Part shown: positions 33,806 through 41,604 of the stretch, one piece after another
Layout of the letters: every line of letters starts with the position of its first letter
Numbering within the stretch: the first letter of the stretch is position 1
DNA from: a virus
IMG/VR virus record: IMGVR_UViG_3300036859_000973
Location: 21,102 to 85,101 of that record
Length of the DNA stretch: 64,000 nucleotides
Direction: 5' to 3' (one strand)
Notes under the pieces: model-generated
The model's input: the letters and a program-made list of their open reading frames with translations, nothing else
Told to the model about the DNA's origin: nothing
Database searches by the model: none
Program-made: the position numbers and the translations under genes

Positions 33806-34350
33806 GCCGTCAACTCCAAATTGGACCGGAGCCTGGCAACGTAGGGCGTCCAGTCCTTGCCCGTCCTCAAAAACCAGGAGGGGTGAGGAACGAGGAAGGT
33901 GGGCTGGTCGAGCCCTCCGAAGTGATCCGTGGCGTGTTCTGCGACGCGACCGACGGCCACGATGGCGCGCGGTTCGGAGAGCCGGACGATCTCGTTGAGC
34001 CACGGCCGGCACGCGCTGATCTCGCTGACACGGGGCGCACGGAAGTGGGCATCTGCGAGGTCGCGCGGCATGCAGGCCACGGCGTTGCAGAGAAGCCAGC
34101 CGTCGGCCGCGAGGCCGAGATAGCCATCGAGCCACGTCTGGAGAAGCTTCCCGGCACGTCCGATGAAGGGCTCGCCGGCCTTGATCTCGTCCGGGCCCGG
34201 CGCCTCGCCGACGAAGAGAACAATTCCCTTGCGGAACGAACCACGCCATGGCGCGTGCAGGCCTGGCATATGGCCAAGGAGACAGCGCGTGCAGACGAGG
34301 ATCTCTTGACGGAGGTTCTCGACTTCGAGCGCCCACGAGGCATCGGTCAC
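33802..34350 (-). CDS. Uracil-DNA glycosylase, family 4-like (Fe-S type)
   Basis: The 182-residue protein has motif A GEAPGPDE (residues 49-56), PFIGRAGKLL (61-70), a SWF-type motif B VPHPSWFL (154-161), and cysteines at about 20, 23, 93 and 114 that fit the 4Fe-4S cluster of family 4 enzymes. It removes uracil from DNA that arises by cytosine deamination, or that is misincorporated in viral DNA. It overlaps the upstream RecB-like nuclease gene by 4 nt. This fits an archaeal virus that protects its own genome. Confidence 0.8.
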   Translation of the reverse strand: MTDASWALEVENLRQEILVCTRCLLGHMPGLHAPWRGSFRKGIVLFVGEAPGPDEIKAGEPFIGRAGKLLQTWLDGYLGLAADGWLLCNAVACMPRDLADAHFRAPRVSEISACRPWLNEIVRLSEPRAIVAVGRVAEHATDHFGGLDQPTFLVPHPSWFLRTGKDWTPYVARLRSNLELTA

Positions 34351-35438
34351 GCCTCGACCTCTGCGACCCCGCGGACGAGTGGGTAGCGATAGGGCTTCTT
34401 TGTTCTGATGAATCCATCGAGCCCCGCCTCGCGCAGCGCCTTGATGTCGGCGTACTGGTCGTTGTCGCGGTTCACGACGGTCGCGGTCCAGCCGCCGGCG
34501 ACGCCCTGCTTCTTGGCTTGCTTGTCCTGGATCTCGATGCAGATCAGTTCGCCGATGCGGCGCTTCTCGTCGATGGCCTCGTCGGCGATCTTGGCGAGCT
34601 TGTGGTACGCCGCGAGGTTCGTGGCGAGGTCGCCCGTTCCATCGGCAAGCTCCTCGAAGTCACGCAGGTACTCGGTCGGGTGCTCCTTGTCCCACGCGGC
34701 CGCGATCTCGGGATCGTCGGCCTCGACCGCGGACGCGATGGCCATCGCCTTGCTGACGTAGAAGTCGAGGATCTCCTGGACCTGCTCCATCGTCATCGGG
34801 AACTCGCGGATGATGGTGGGGTCGCCGCCGCGCTCTCCGTTGTTGCCGTCGAGCGGCTGGTCCGGCACGACGACCACGACGACGCCATCGGGGACGTAGC
34901 TGCGGAGCCAGTCGAAGTGGGCCGTCTGGTCCGGATGCCACGCAGCGACGGGGAAGACGTACACCTCGCGATCCGGGCGCTCGGAGAAGGCGGCGTGGGC
35001 CTCCCACCACATCGCCGCGAGCCCGAGCATGGCCTGGCGCTTGGCGCTCTCGATCTTCGCCGTCGAGGGCGTGCCGTGCGACTTGTGCTCTTGGACGACG
35101 ACCTTGTCGTCCACGACAGAGACGGCGTCGGGATGGATCACGAGCCGCCAGCCGGCGACGGAGAGTCCGATCTCGGCGTGGACCTCGGAGCAGTCCGCGT
35201 CGGCGAGGCTGCCGCCGGCCAGCGTGTTGCCCTTGTAGCTCCAGAACTTGTTGCCGGACGTCGGTGCCACCTCGCCCCGCTTCTGTGCGAGGATGCGCAG
35301 CGCGTAGTCCGCGGCCGTGAGCTTCACGATGGTCGAGCCGCCGATGTAGCGACCTTCCCACTCAGGCTGGTGGACGTTCCCGGTTGGACGATGCCTAGCT
35401 CTGATCCGGTCGGCGACGGTCTTGACGGACATCGACAT
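34347..35438 (-). CDS. RecB/Cas4-like PD-(D/E)XK nuclease
   Basis: The 363-residue protein shows the PD-(D/E)XK core: an upstream Glu (SEVHAEIGLSVAG), HPDAVSVVDDKVVVQEHKS (the D...ExK motif, about residues 102-120), and the following helix with a Gln (KRQAMLG). This is the RecB/Cas4/lambda-exonuclease fold used to resect DNA ends. The Cys residues that hold the Fe-S cluster of Cas4 are not present, so it is more likely a viral exonuclease than a true Cas4. It is the first gene after an operator promoter and is coupled to UDG. Confidence 0.7.
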   Translation of the reverse strand: MSMSVKTVADRIRARHRPTGNVHQPEWEGRYIGGSTIVKLTAADYALRILAQKRGEVAPTSGNKFWSYKGNTLAGGSLADADCSEVHAEIGLSVAGWRLVIHPDAVSVVDDKVVVQEHKSHGTPSTAKIESAKRQAMLGLAAMWWEAHAAFSERPDREVYVFPVAAWHPDQTAHFDWLRSYVPDGVVVVVVPDQPLDGNNGERGGDPTIIREFPMTMEQVQEILDFYVSKAMAIASAVEADDPEIAAAWDKEHPTEYLRDFEELADGTGDLATNLAAYHKLAKIADEAIDEKRRIGELICIEIQDKQAKKQGVAGGWTATVVNRDNDQYADIKALREAGLDGFIRTKKPYRYPLVRGVAEVEA

Positions 35439-35446
35439 CCTTCATC

Positions 35447-35476
35447 ACCTACATACGTTGTATGTATATTTAAGGA
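35447..35476 (-). promoter_or_regulatory. Operator palindrome and TATA box for the nuclease operon
   Basis: The perfect 17-bp palindrome TACATACGTTGTATGTA is at 35450-35466 and touches a TATA-like element (minus strand CCTTAAATATA, plus 35464-35474). It lies 12 nt before the ATG at 35438, so a bound protein would cover the transcription start. It is the most complete copy of the motif shared with the other operons. Confidence 0.7.
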
Positions 35477-36882
35477 CTCGCGTGGGGGGGATCTTCAAAG
35501 CTGGGGGGGACCAATCCAAGTTCCTCCAGAAGCTCATGGGCAGCAATCAAATACCTCGGGGCAACTCGTGTGACGAGCCCAGATTTCTCCATGGCGTGGA
35601 TATGGTTATATGCTGTCGAACGACTGCGACGTCCTTTTTGTTCTAGCCAGCTTACCAGGTCGCGCTGTGTGAAACCATTTTTTCTCTTGTCTGGTTCCTC
35701 CATGATGAACGATTGGAGCAAGTCATGATCGCCCGTGGTCTTTGGCTCGCTTCCCCCTTCAACATTGTATTTCTGGAAGAGAGCACTAATGTAATTCTCC
35801 GAAAGGAGACACGCGAGCTTCGCGTCTTCATCCTCATACTCAAGCTTCTCGATGTATTGCCCCTCCGTGAGTTTGCTGACTACGCGGCTGACGGCCGCTG
35901 CGGTGACAAGCTGGGCGATCCTTCCGTAGTCGCGTAGCGTGCGCAGCGTGCTCGTCGGCACGCCGATGTCGTCTTCGAGTTCTCTGTATGGTCCGTCGTG
36001 GACTTGCTGGACGATCTGGATGAGGTCCTTGGGTGGATAGGGGACGATCTCGAAGTTGGTGAGCCAGGCGATCTCGTTGAACTTCCTGATCGATGGTTGC
36101 AGCGAACTCACCCTGCCTGGGCCGTTCCACCACGTTGTTCTGGCCTGGATGCGGTTCGAGTTCCATGCCGCTGGGACCACGCGGCTGCTCAGGCCGCTCT
36201 CTTCCATGGTCTCGCGGACGCTGGACGCGAGCGGGCGGCTGCAACCGATGAAGGAGGCGTTGGTCCGGTACTGGAGGATGCCCTCGTTGGCGTCGAAGAC
36301 GATCTTGAACCGTTCCATGATCTCGCGTTGGGCATCGGTGGACTGGATGCCTACGAGCTTGGCAAGCGCAACGACGATGTCTCCTTCCTCGAAAGCGCGG
36401 TTGAGGTGCTCGCCCTTGTCCTTCGACGCTGGTCCGTGGCCGAGGAAGTCCATGAACTCGCTGCAATACCAGAAGTCGGCCCTCGGGAGCCACGGGACAC
36501 CAAGACGATCGCCGGTAGCTGTGCCGCGCGCGCGCTCCCAACCAGTGCCACTCTCCAGGGAGTAGTACGTCGGGCCGATGTAGTCGGACGGCGCGGAGAG
36601 GATGTCGCAGGCACCGATGTAGTCGCGCAGGAAGGCCTTGCTGCCGGTGCTCTTCCCGTCGCCGATCGGTCCGAGGATCATCATGTGGCGACGCAGGCGG
36701 GCGCGAGGGTTGTCGCTGTAAGTACCACGCTTCAGGCAAGCCAGGAGGTAGGTGATCTCCATCTCCGTGTACCAGACGCTGCCGGCGTCGCCGTACTCCT
36801 CGCGCCCGGCGCGCTCGACCTCGAAGAAGATGGGCGTGGCCACAACGCGGCTGATAGGCGGCGCCTCAATCCATTTTTCCAT
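35470..36882 (-). CDS. MCM-like AAA+ replicative helicase with C-terminal winged helix
   Basis: The 470-residue protein has an AAA+ core with Walker A GPIGDGKST (residues 71-79), a Walker B-type region WYCSEFMDFL (138-147) followed by HLNRAFEEGDIVVALAKL, an MCM-like (DEFDKM ... HEAMEQ.T.SIAKAG) helix-2 pattern, a sensor-like NASFIGCSRP, and GLSSRVV resembling the arginine-finger area LLSRFD. The C-terminal 100 residues contain a winged-helix (FTQRDLVSWLEQKGRRSRST). It lacks most of the N-terminal OB/zinc domain of host MCM, so it is a reduced viral homologue. It faces the putative origin. Confidence 0.65.
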   Translation of the reverse strand: MEKWIEAPPISRVVATPIFFEVERAGREEYGDAGSVWYTEMEITYLLACLKRGTYSDNPRARLRRHMMILGPIGDGKSTGSKAFLRDYIGACDILSAPSDYIGPTYYSLESGTGWERARGTATGDRLGVPWLPRADFWYCSEFMDFLGHGPASKDKGEHLNRAFEEGDIVVALAKLVGIQSTDAQREIMERFKIVFDANEGILQYRTNASFIGCSRPLASSVRETMEESGLSSRVVPAAWNSNRIQARTTWWNGPGRVSSLQPSIRKFNEIAWLTNFEIVPYPPKDLIQIVQQVHDGPYRELEDDIGVPTSTLRTLRDYGRIAQLVTAAAVSRVVSKLTEGQYIEKLEYEDEDAKLACLLSENYISALFQKYNVEGGSEPKTTGDHDLLQSFIMEEPDKRKNGFTQRDLVSWLEQKGRRSRSTAYNHIHAMEKSGLVTRVAPRYLIAAHELLEELGLVPPSFEDPPHASP

Positions 36883-37235
36883 TTTGTATCATTCGAGTAG
36901 TGCGCCTGGAAAACGGTTTTTCTCCAGATGAAACGATAAATGTCTGAGGTAGGTTACCTGAGGCGATTTTCCATTTATTCCAAGGCCCTCTAAGGGGGTG
37001 CTAAAAGGTGGACGAAGGCCAAGGCAGATCGACAGCTACATAAGGACGGACGTAGGTAAGAGAGTACCTTAGAGAGAGCTATCTTTCTAGGACGCTACCT
37101 TCTCTATGGACCCCCTTAGTCTCATCCCCTCACCCACCTCCTTGTCCATCCTTTAGCACCCCCTTAGAGGGCCTTGGAATAAATGGAAATCCAATCCCTC
37201 TGTGTTTAAATAGCATCGTTCCCCCTCTTCTTCCG
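36883..37235. other. Intergenic region with long inverted repeat: probable origin of replication
   Basis: The 353-nt gap between divergent genes has no ORF. It contains two perfect 36-nt inverted arms at 36970-37005 and 37152-37187 (core TCCATTTATTCCAAGG and its complement, flanked by partially matching bases), separated by 146 nt of AT-richer sequence with short GGTA/TACC dyads (36947-36962; 37050-37070). A TATA-like box for the left gene lies near 36934-36943, and TTTAAATA for the right gene at about 37204-37211. A pair of inverted elements flanking an AT-rich segment, next to an MCM-like gene, resembles archaeal origins. Confidence 0.55.
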
Positions 37236-37847
37236 ATGGGCGATCCGATCCCCGTCGATGTCCTGCACGCACCCGACGCGATCGTGCCGACGGACCACCC
37301 CATCGACCAGCATCCCGACCGCGACGCGGTGATCCACGCCATCGGGCTCTACCTCCTGGAGCCCAAGGCCACCAAGCCGACGTGGCGCATCTTCGTGGGG
37401 GCGCTGCGCACCGAGTTCCCCGACCTCGCGCTCGACGCCACCGAGGAGCGGGCCATCGCCCAGGTCCAGGCCTACGCGCGCAAGGTCGCGCGCGTCGTCG
37501 TGCTCTCGGGCGAGTTCTTCCGCAAGGCCCTCATCGAAGCCGGCATCGACCTGAACACGCTGAAGCACAAGGCGGACATCGCCCAGAAGCTCCAGGCCGA
37601 GTTCGAGGCCGTCATCGCCGATCGCAGCACCGACGCCAAGGGTCGCCCGAACATCCGTCCCATCGACCGCGCCACGCTCGGCCGGGCCGCTCTTGAGGCG
37701 TGGAACGACTTCGAGGAGACGGCAGAGCGCGCGGGGATGCTCGCGCCGCGCCACGTCAAGGTGGACACGACCCACGTCGAGATCGATGTGGCCGCGCTCC
37801 GCGCGCAGCACAAGGACAGCTATGCCGATCGGGTACGGGTCCGCTGA
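37236..37847 (+). CDS. Hypothetical protein, lone plus-strand gene
   Basis: The 203-residue protein has a Pro-rich N-terminus, then a helical DNA-binding-like region (KPTWRIFVGALRTEFPDLAL, TEERAIAQVQAYARKVARVV) and a C-terminal acidic stretch. It is the only plus-strand gene between two large minus-strand operons and has its own TATA box (TTTAAATA, 37204-37211). It might be an origin-binding protein or terminase small subunit, but neither is supported by a motif I recognise. Confidence 0.55.
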   Translation: MGDPIPVDVLHAPDAIVPTDHPIDQHPDRDAVIHAIGLYLLEPKATKPTWRIFVGALRTEFPDLALDATEERAIAQVQAYARKVARVVVLSGEFFRKALIEAGIDLNTLKHKADIAQKLQAEFEAVIADRSTDAKGRPNIRPIDRATLGRAALEAWNDFEETAERAGMLAPRHVKVDTTHVEIDVAALRAQHKDSYADRVRVR

Positions 37848-37906
37848 ACCCGATGCGACGAGTGCGCCCGCGTAACCGTTAAGTGCGTGCGATCCCCATC
37901 CAGGGA

Positions 37907-37994
37907 TTGCCGGTTTCGTCGCGGCTTCCGGCAAGCAGCTTCGGGTGGGATGCACAGACGAAACCCGCCGGACGGCAACCCGGCGGGCTTCATT
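37907..37994. terminator. Convergent transcription terminator hairpins
   Basis: Between the plus-strand gene and the minus-strand operon there are nested dyads: TTGCCGG (37907-37913) with CCGGCAA (37928-37934), and CCCGCCGG (37964-37971) with CCGGCGGG (37980-37987) followed by CTTCATTTT. A GGTTTCGTC (37912-37920)/GACGAAACC (37958-37966) pair links them. The T-run after the second stem fits termination of the plus-strand transcript. Nothing else is seen in the 142-nt gap. Confidence 0.5.
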
Positions 37995-38346
37995 TTCCTT
38001 CGCAGATCGGGCACGCCATGTGGACGCGCCCGTCCTCCAACCTCGTGACCCAGCCACCGGCGCAGCCGCGCGGGCACGGCTCGAAGCTCACGGGCACGAG
38101 GGAGTCGAGCGCGACCGCATCGACCGCGACGACCTGTGTCGGGACGACCTTGGCCTTGATCCTGGGTTGCCGCAGGATCGACGGAGGTGCGTCCTCGCGC
38201 TCCGCCTCGTGGCGCCGCCCCGGGATCACGATGGGCCGCGTCAGGACGGCCCACAGCAGCGCGACGAACAGCACCGGGATGATGAGGCCCGTCACGGTGA
38301 GCACGACGACGGCTCCGAGCACCGCGGCGGGCCAGAGGTCGGTCAC
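37990..38346 (-). CDS. Membrane protein with C-terminal zinc knuckle
   Basis: GTG 38346 overlaps the helicase stop by 4 nt (GTGA). The 118-residue product has a hydrophobic N-terminal segment of two close helices (AAVLGAVVVLTVTGLIIPVL, VALLWAVL), then a basic linker and a C-terminal CPRGCAGGW ... MACPICEGK zinc-binding pattern. It may be a small sensor or host-interaction factor at the membrane. No family is recognised. Confidence 0.6.
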   Translation of the reverse strand: MTDLWPAAVLGAVVVLTVTGLIIPVLFVALLWAVLTRPIVIPGRRHEAEREDAPPSILRQPRIKAKVVPTQVVAVDAVALDSLVPVSFEPCPRGCAGGWVTRLEDGRVHMACPICEGK

Positions 38347-41177
38347 GCGCCCCCCATCAGTCGCTCGGCGACGGCGTCCATGATGTTCGCCTCGATCTCG
38401 CCATCGGCTCCGTCGTGGACGGCGGCGGACTCCTTCTGCTTCTCCACGAGCACGCCCCAGATGTGCTCGTCGATGCTGCCCTCGCCGAGGAAGTACCAGG
38501 ACGTCAGGCCGTGCGGATCGTTCTGGCGCGCGTAGCAGCGCCCCTCGGCTTGGATGAAATGTGCGGTGGGTGTCCACCAGAGCGATAGGGTCGCCATGTG
38601 CGACGCCGCGGTCATCGTGTATTGCTCCCCGCCGGCCAGGAGCGATCCGATGAGCTTGCGGCACGACGGATCAACCTGGAAACGGTCCACGTTCTTCTGC
38701 GCCGCGGCGCCCATGCCGCCGCGCACGATGGCGGAGTCCGGGAACGCCTCGACGAGCTTCGACATCGCATCCTCGTGATGGGCCCAGACGACGATCTTCT
38801 GGTCGCTCGACGGTGGGAAGTTGTCGTTCAACCACTCGATGACGCCGGCGACCTTGCCGATCTCCGTGAGATGGCGCAGCTTGTTCAGGCGCACCAGCTT
38901 CTCGGCGCGCATGGCGCCACTCGGGTCCTTGCCGTGAGCCACGAGCCACTGGACGATGTCCTCCTCGGCGGCGCGGTACTCGGCCTCGTTCGTGAGCGGC
39001 AGCGGGATCACGTTGCGCTGGAGCGGCGGAAGCTCGCCGAAGACCTCCTCCTTCGTGCGCCGCACCATGCACGTTGATCTCAAGCGCATGTGCAGGCCCT
39101 TCAGGTCGCGCACGCCCTTGCCGCCGAGGCGGTCCTGGCGCTGCCGGCCATAGGTGAAGCGGAATTGCGTCGGCCCGCCGAACTCGTTGATCCATCCCAG
39201 TACCGTGAGCGGCACGACGAGATCCTCCGCGGTGTTCACCACGGGGTTCGCCGTCAGGCCGACGCGCAGCGGGACGTCCTGGCTCAACGCGAGCGCGGCC
39301 TCGGCGCGGAGCGTGTTCCTGTTGCGGACCGAGTGGATCTCGTCGAAGACGACGGCGCGCGGCTTCAGCGCGCGGAGCGCGTCGATGTGTTTGTGAAGCA
39401 AATTATACGAGACCAGGTAGCAGTCGGCGCCCGTGGGAATCGTGCCCTTGCCCTCGACCACGACGACGCTGCGGCCGGGCAGCCAAGCCTTCATCCCGAG
39501 CGGATCGTAGCCCATGATGTGGCGCTTCCAGTGCTGCTTGCCGTTGCCGCGCACGACGAAGATCGCCGGCCATGCCCCGAGGGCGTGGGGGATCGCCATG
39601 CCCTGCTGCGTGTTGTGCGTCAAGATGCAGTGCTCAGTCGCATAGAGGGCGTCTGGCGCATCCACGGCGATGCACACGGATTCGGCATCCTCAACGTATT
39701 CGATAGATTGAACAACCCGGCGGGGAGCAGCAGATCTCCCAGGTGAATATCGAGACGCCCTTCGTGGCAGGGTAAATGGTGGAATCTCCGCTGGCAGTCG
39801 GATGCGAACTTGGTAGTCCGTAGGTTTTGATTCGTGTGAGCGATCGTATGCCCGCACGCTGGCTACTCCACCAAGACCCTCGACCAATTCTTGGACGTTT
39901 CCTGCTAGACGGGCGCTGATCGTATGATAATTGATTTTGTTTCCCGTCTTGGAGATACTTCCGTCACCATCCATCAGGCCGTGAAGCAAGGCGATACGAT
40001 CATTTGGCGTGGCTCTCAGATAAGCAATGGGGATGTGTTTCTCTCGGCTTAGAACATCAAGGTCCAGTGATCTAATGGCATTGATGATGCCAGAAAATCC
40101 TGCGCGGATCACATTATCATATTTGTTCTCGCTGCTTGCGACAATTCCCTCCTTCTTGAGCCTAGTCTTGATGAATGACCAATTCCACTTGGCTGTAGAG
40201 AGTTGTGGTGTGCCACTGGCGAGGTGCCCATTTGCAATGAGCTGTCCTAGAAAATATGGTGGGATTGGCAGGTTGCCCCTCTGCTTGTTGAAGATCACCG
40301 GTTTCTTGAGCATTGGCAAATGCAACTGAGTCTTGCTCAAATCGAGCTTTGTGCTCTTACGAGTGCCACTTTTCCACTTCATCTCAAGAATGGGTCGTGT
40401 CCTCATCTGTTCGGTGGTCAGGACGATTTCTTTCCATCTGCGTCCGCCGCAGTGGTATCTCATCGTCCATAGGTGATCTGGGCCGGCTTCGACCGAGGAA
40501 CCGTCGCTGAACTTCACCCGATAGCTAGGTTTTGTTCCCTGTGGGAAGATGGCGAGGACGTTCGCAGGTTTTCCGTTGGAACCAATGACGTTGTCTCCAA
40601 CTTTGAGAGAGCCGATGGTGCGCCATCCGCTCGATGTGAGGACATTTGTATTCGTCCTATGACATTTTCCGAGGCCGGTCTCGTCACCGATCAGGACGCC
40701 GATCGTCTTCTTCTCCGGCAGCTTCACAGGATCAACGACGTCGCCGCCAACCTCGTGGCCGGCGAGTCGCATAGCGAAGGCTACGCTCGCAGCTTGGTAC
40801 GGCCGCAGGTCCATCCGCATCCCAGACACCTGGAAGTGCGCCTCGGGCAGCGCGCTGGCGGTCCGCGTCGCCTCGGCGCGCTTGAGCACACCATCCGCAA
40901 GCTCGCGCGCCTCGTCGCCCCAGCGGTACGCGAACTTCTGGGTGAACTTGATGAGTTCGAGCACCTCGCTGAAGCTGGCGCCGACGAGCCATGTCTTCGA
41001 CTCATTGTCCCACGCCGGGCGCGGCCTGGGCCAGACGCGCACGGCCTCCGCGAAGGCGATGTCGTACTCGCCCTCGATGGCAAAGCCTTCGCCGCGGCGG
41101 TGGATCGTGCCGGTGCCGAACTTCCGCGTGGCGGTCGGGACGACGCCACCTTTCGGCTTCAGGTTGTAGAGGCCCAT
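38343..41177 (-). CDS. HARP/SNF2-type ATP-dependent helicase with intein
   Basis: The 944-residue precursor is a 593-residue helicase plus a 351-residue intein. The N-terminal 110 residues resemble a HARP domain (RVWPRPRPAWDNESKTWLVG). The helicase has VLIGDETGLGK|TQQGMAIPH (Walker A, split), a DEAH-type box FDEIHSV, GLTANPV, and, at the C-terminus, HFIQAEGRCYARQ (motif VI). HARP-SNF2 proteins anneal or remodel DNA. Such helicases are frequent in phages as repair or transcription-coupled enzymes. It is the first gene of the right-hand module, behind no clear operator. Confidence 0.75.
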   Translation of the reverse strand: MGLYNLKPKGGVVPTATRKFGTGTIHRRGEGFAIEGEYDIAFAEAVRVWPRPRPAWDNESKTWLVGASFSEVLELIKFTQKFAYRWGDEARELADGVLKRAEATRTASALPEAHFQVSGMRMDLRPYQAASVAFAMRLAGHEVGGDVVDPVKLPEKKTIGVLIGDETGLGKCHRTNTNVLTSSGWRTIGSLKVGDNVIGSNGKPANVLAIFPQGTKPSYRVKFSDGSSVEAGPDHLWTMRYHCGGRRWKEIVLTTEQMRTRPILEMKWKSGTRKSTKLDLSKTQLHLPMLKKPVIFNKQRGNLPIPPYFLGQLIANGHLASGTPQLSTAKWNWSFIKTRLKKEGIVASSENKYDNVIRAGFSGIINAIRSLDLDVLSREKHIPIAYLRATPNDRIALLHGLMDGDGSISKTGNKINYHTISARLAGNVQELVEGLGGVASVRAYDRSHESKPTDYQVRIRLPAEIPPFTLPRRASRYSPGRSAAPRRVVQSIEYVEDAESVCIAVDAPDALYATEHCILTHNTQQGMAIPHALGAWPAIFVVRGNGKQHWKRHIMGYDPLGMKAWLPGRSVVVVEGKGTIPTGADCYLVSYNLLHKHIDALRALKPRAVVFDEIHSVRNRNTLRAEAALALSQDVPLRVGLTANPVVNTAEDLVVPLTVLGWINEFGGPTQFRFTYGRQRQDRLGGKGVRDLKGLHMRLRSTCMVRRTKEEVFGELPPLQRNVIPLPLTNEAEYRAAEEDIVQWLVAHGKDPSGAMRAEKLVRLNKLRHLTEIGKVAGVIEWLNDNFPPSSDQKIVVWAHHEDAMSKLVEAFPDSAIVRGGMGAAAQKNVDRFQVDPSCRKLIGSLLAGGEQYTMTAASHMATLSLWWTPTAHFIQAEGRCYARQNDPHGLTSWYFLGEGSIDEHIWGVLVEKQKESAAVHDGADGEIEANIMDAVAERLMGGA
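39612..40664 (-). other. Intein with LAGLIDADG endonuclease, class 3 signature, Cys at position 1
   Basis: This segment encodes 351 residues (172-522 of the precursor) inserted exactly between the Lys and Thr of the Walker A motif. It starts CHRTNTNVLTSSGW, ends LTHN, followed by Thr. GPDHLW supplies Trp at residue 66 (B:12), ESVCIAV the Cys (331, F:4) and LTHN the Thr (349): the class 3 Trp-Cys-Thr set, here with Cys at position 1. A first LAGLIDADG-type motif reads LGQLIANGHL, with Asn where the Asp is expected, so cleavage activity may be weak or lost. The second, LLHGLMDGDG, is intact. It is clearly related to the intein at 24470-25507. Confidence 0.85.
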
Positions 41178-41178
41178 G

Positions 41179-41604
41179 TCAATACACGATCAGCTTGAGT
41201 TCGCCTGCCGACGTCGCGCGTGCGTGGATCTCCGAGCCGCACGGAGCGTCGATGCTGCGGAAGTCCATCGCCTCGCCGCGGCGGTCGTAGAGCATCCCGC
41301 CGAAGGAGACCATGCTGCCGTCGCAGCGCACCGTGCTCTCGACGTAGGTCCCCCAACCAGCCTCGACGTCGGCGACTCTGCCGCCCAGCTTCTCGTCGTT
41401 GCTGTTGAAGGTCGCCACGGAGAACTTCACGCGGCTGTCGTAGTCGTTGTAGAACGTGACATCCACCGTCGTCGGCCCCGCTGGCGGTGGTGGCGGCGGT
41501 GACGCCGGCGCCGGTGCCACGGACGGGCCCGGCGCAGCGTGCTGCTTTGGCACGACGCATCCGGCCATGACGATGGCCAGCGCCAGCACCACGAAGAGCT
41601 TCAT
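41179..41604 (-). CDS. Putative secreted lipoprotein
   Basis: From ATG 41604 the 141-residue product has a signal peptide (KLFVVLALAIVMAGC) with a lipobox-type MAGC at residues 14-17, then a Pro-rich spacer (PAPASPPPPPPAGP) and a beta-rich domain (TTVDVTFYNDYDSRVKFSVA, VESTVRCDGSMVSF). Upstream codons of the ORF are an overlapping shadow. It is likely exported and may change the cell surface, perhaps to exclude superinfection. That role is inferred. A lipobox is known in archaea as well as bacteria. Confidence 0.65.
   Translation of the reverse strand: MKLFVVLALAIVMAGCVVPKQHAAPGPSVAPAPASPPPPPPAGPTTVDVTFYNDYDSRVKFSVATFNSNDEKLGGRVADVEAGWGTYVESTVRCDGSMVSFGGMLYDRRGEAMDFRSIDAPCGSEIHARATSAGELKLIVY

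Noticed and set aside
34347-35438. True Cas4 (CRISPR adaptation) nuclease
   Set aside because: The nuclease core is present, but the Cys cluster for the Fe-S site is missing and no cas genes or array are nearby.
41179-41604. Lipoprotein as evidence of a bacterial host
   Set aside because: Lipobox proteins also occur in archaea, and PCNA, MCM-like, primase and ERCC4 genes point to an archaeal host.
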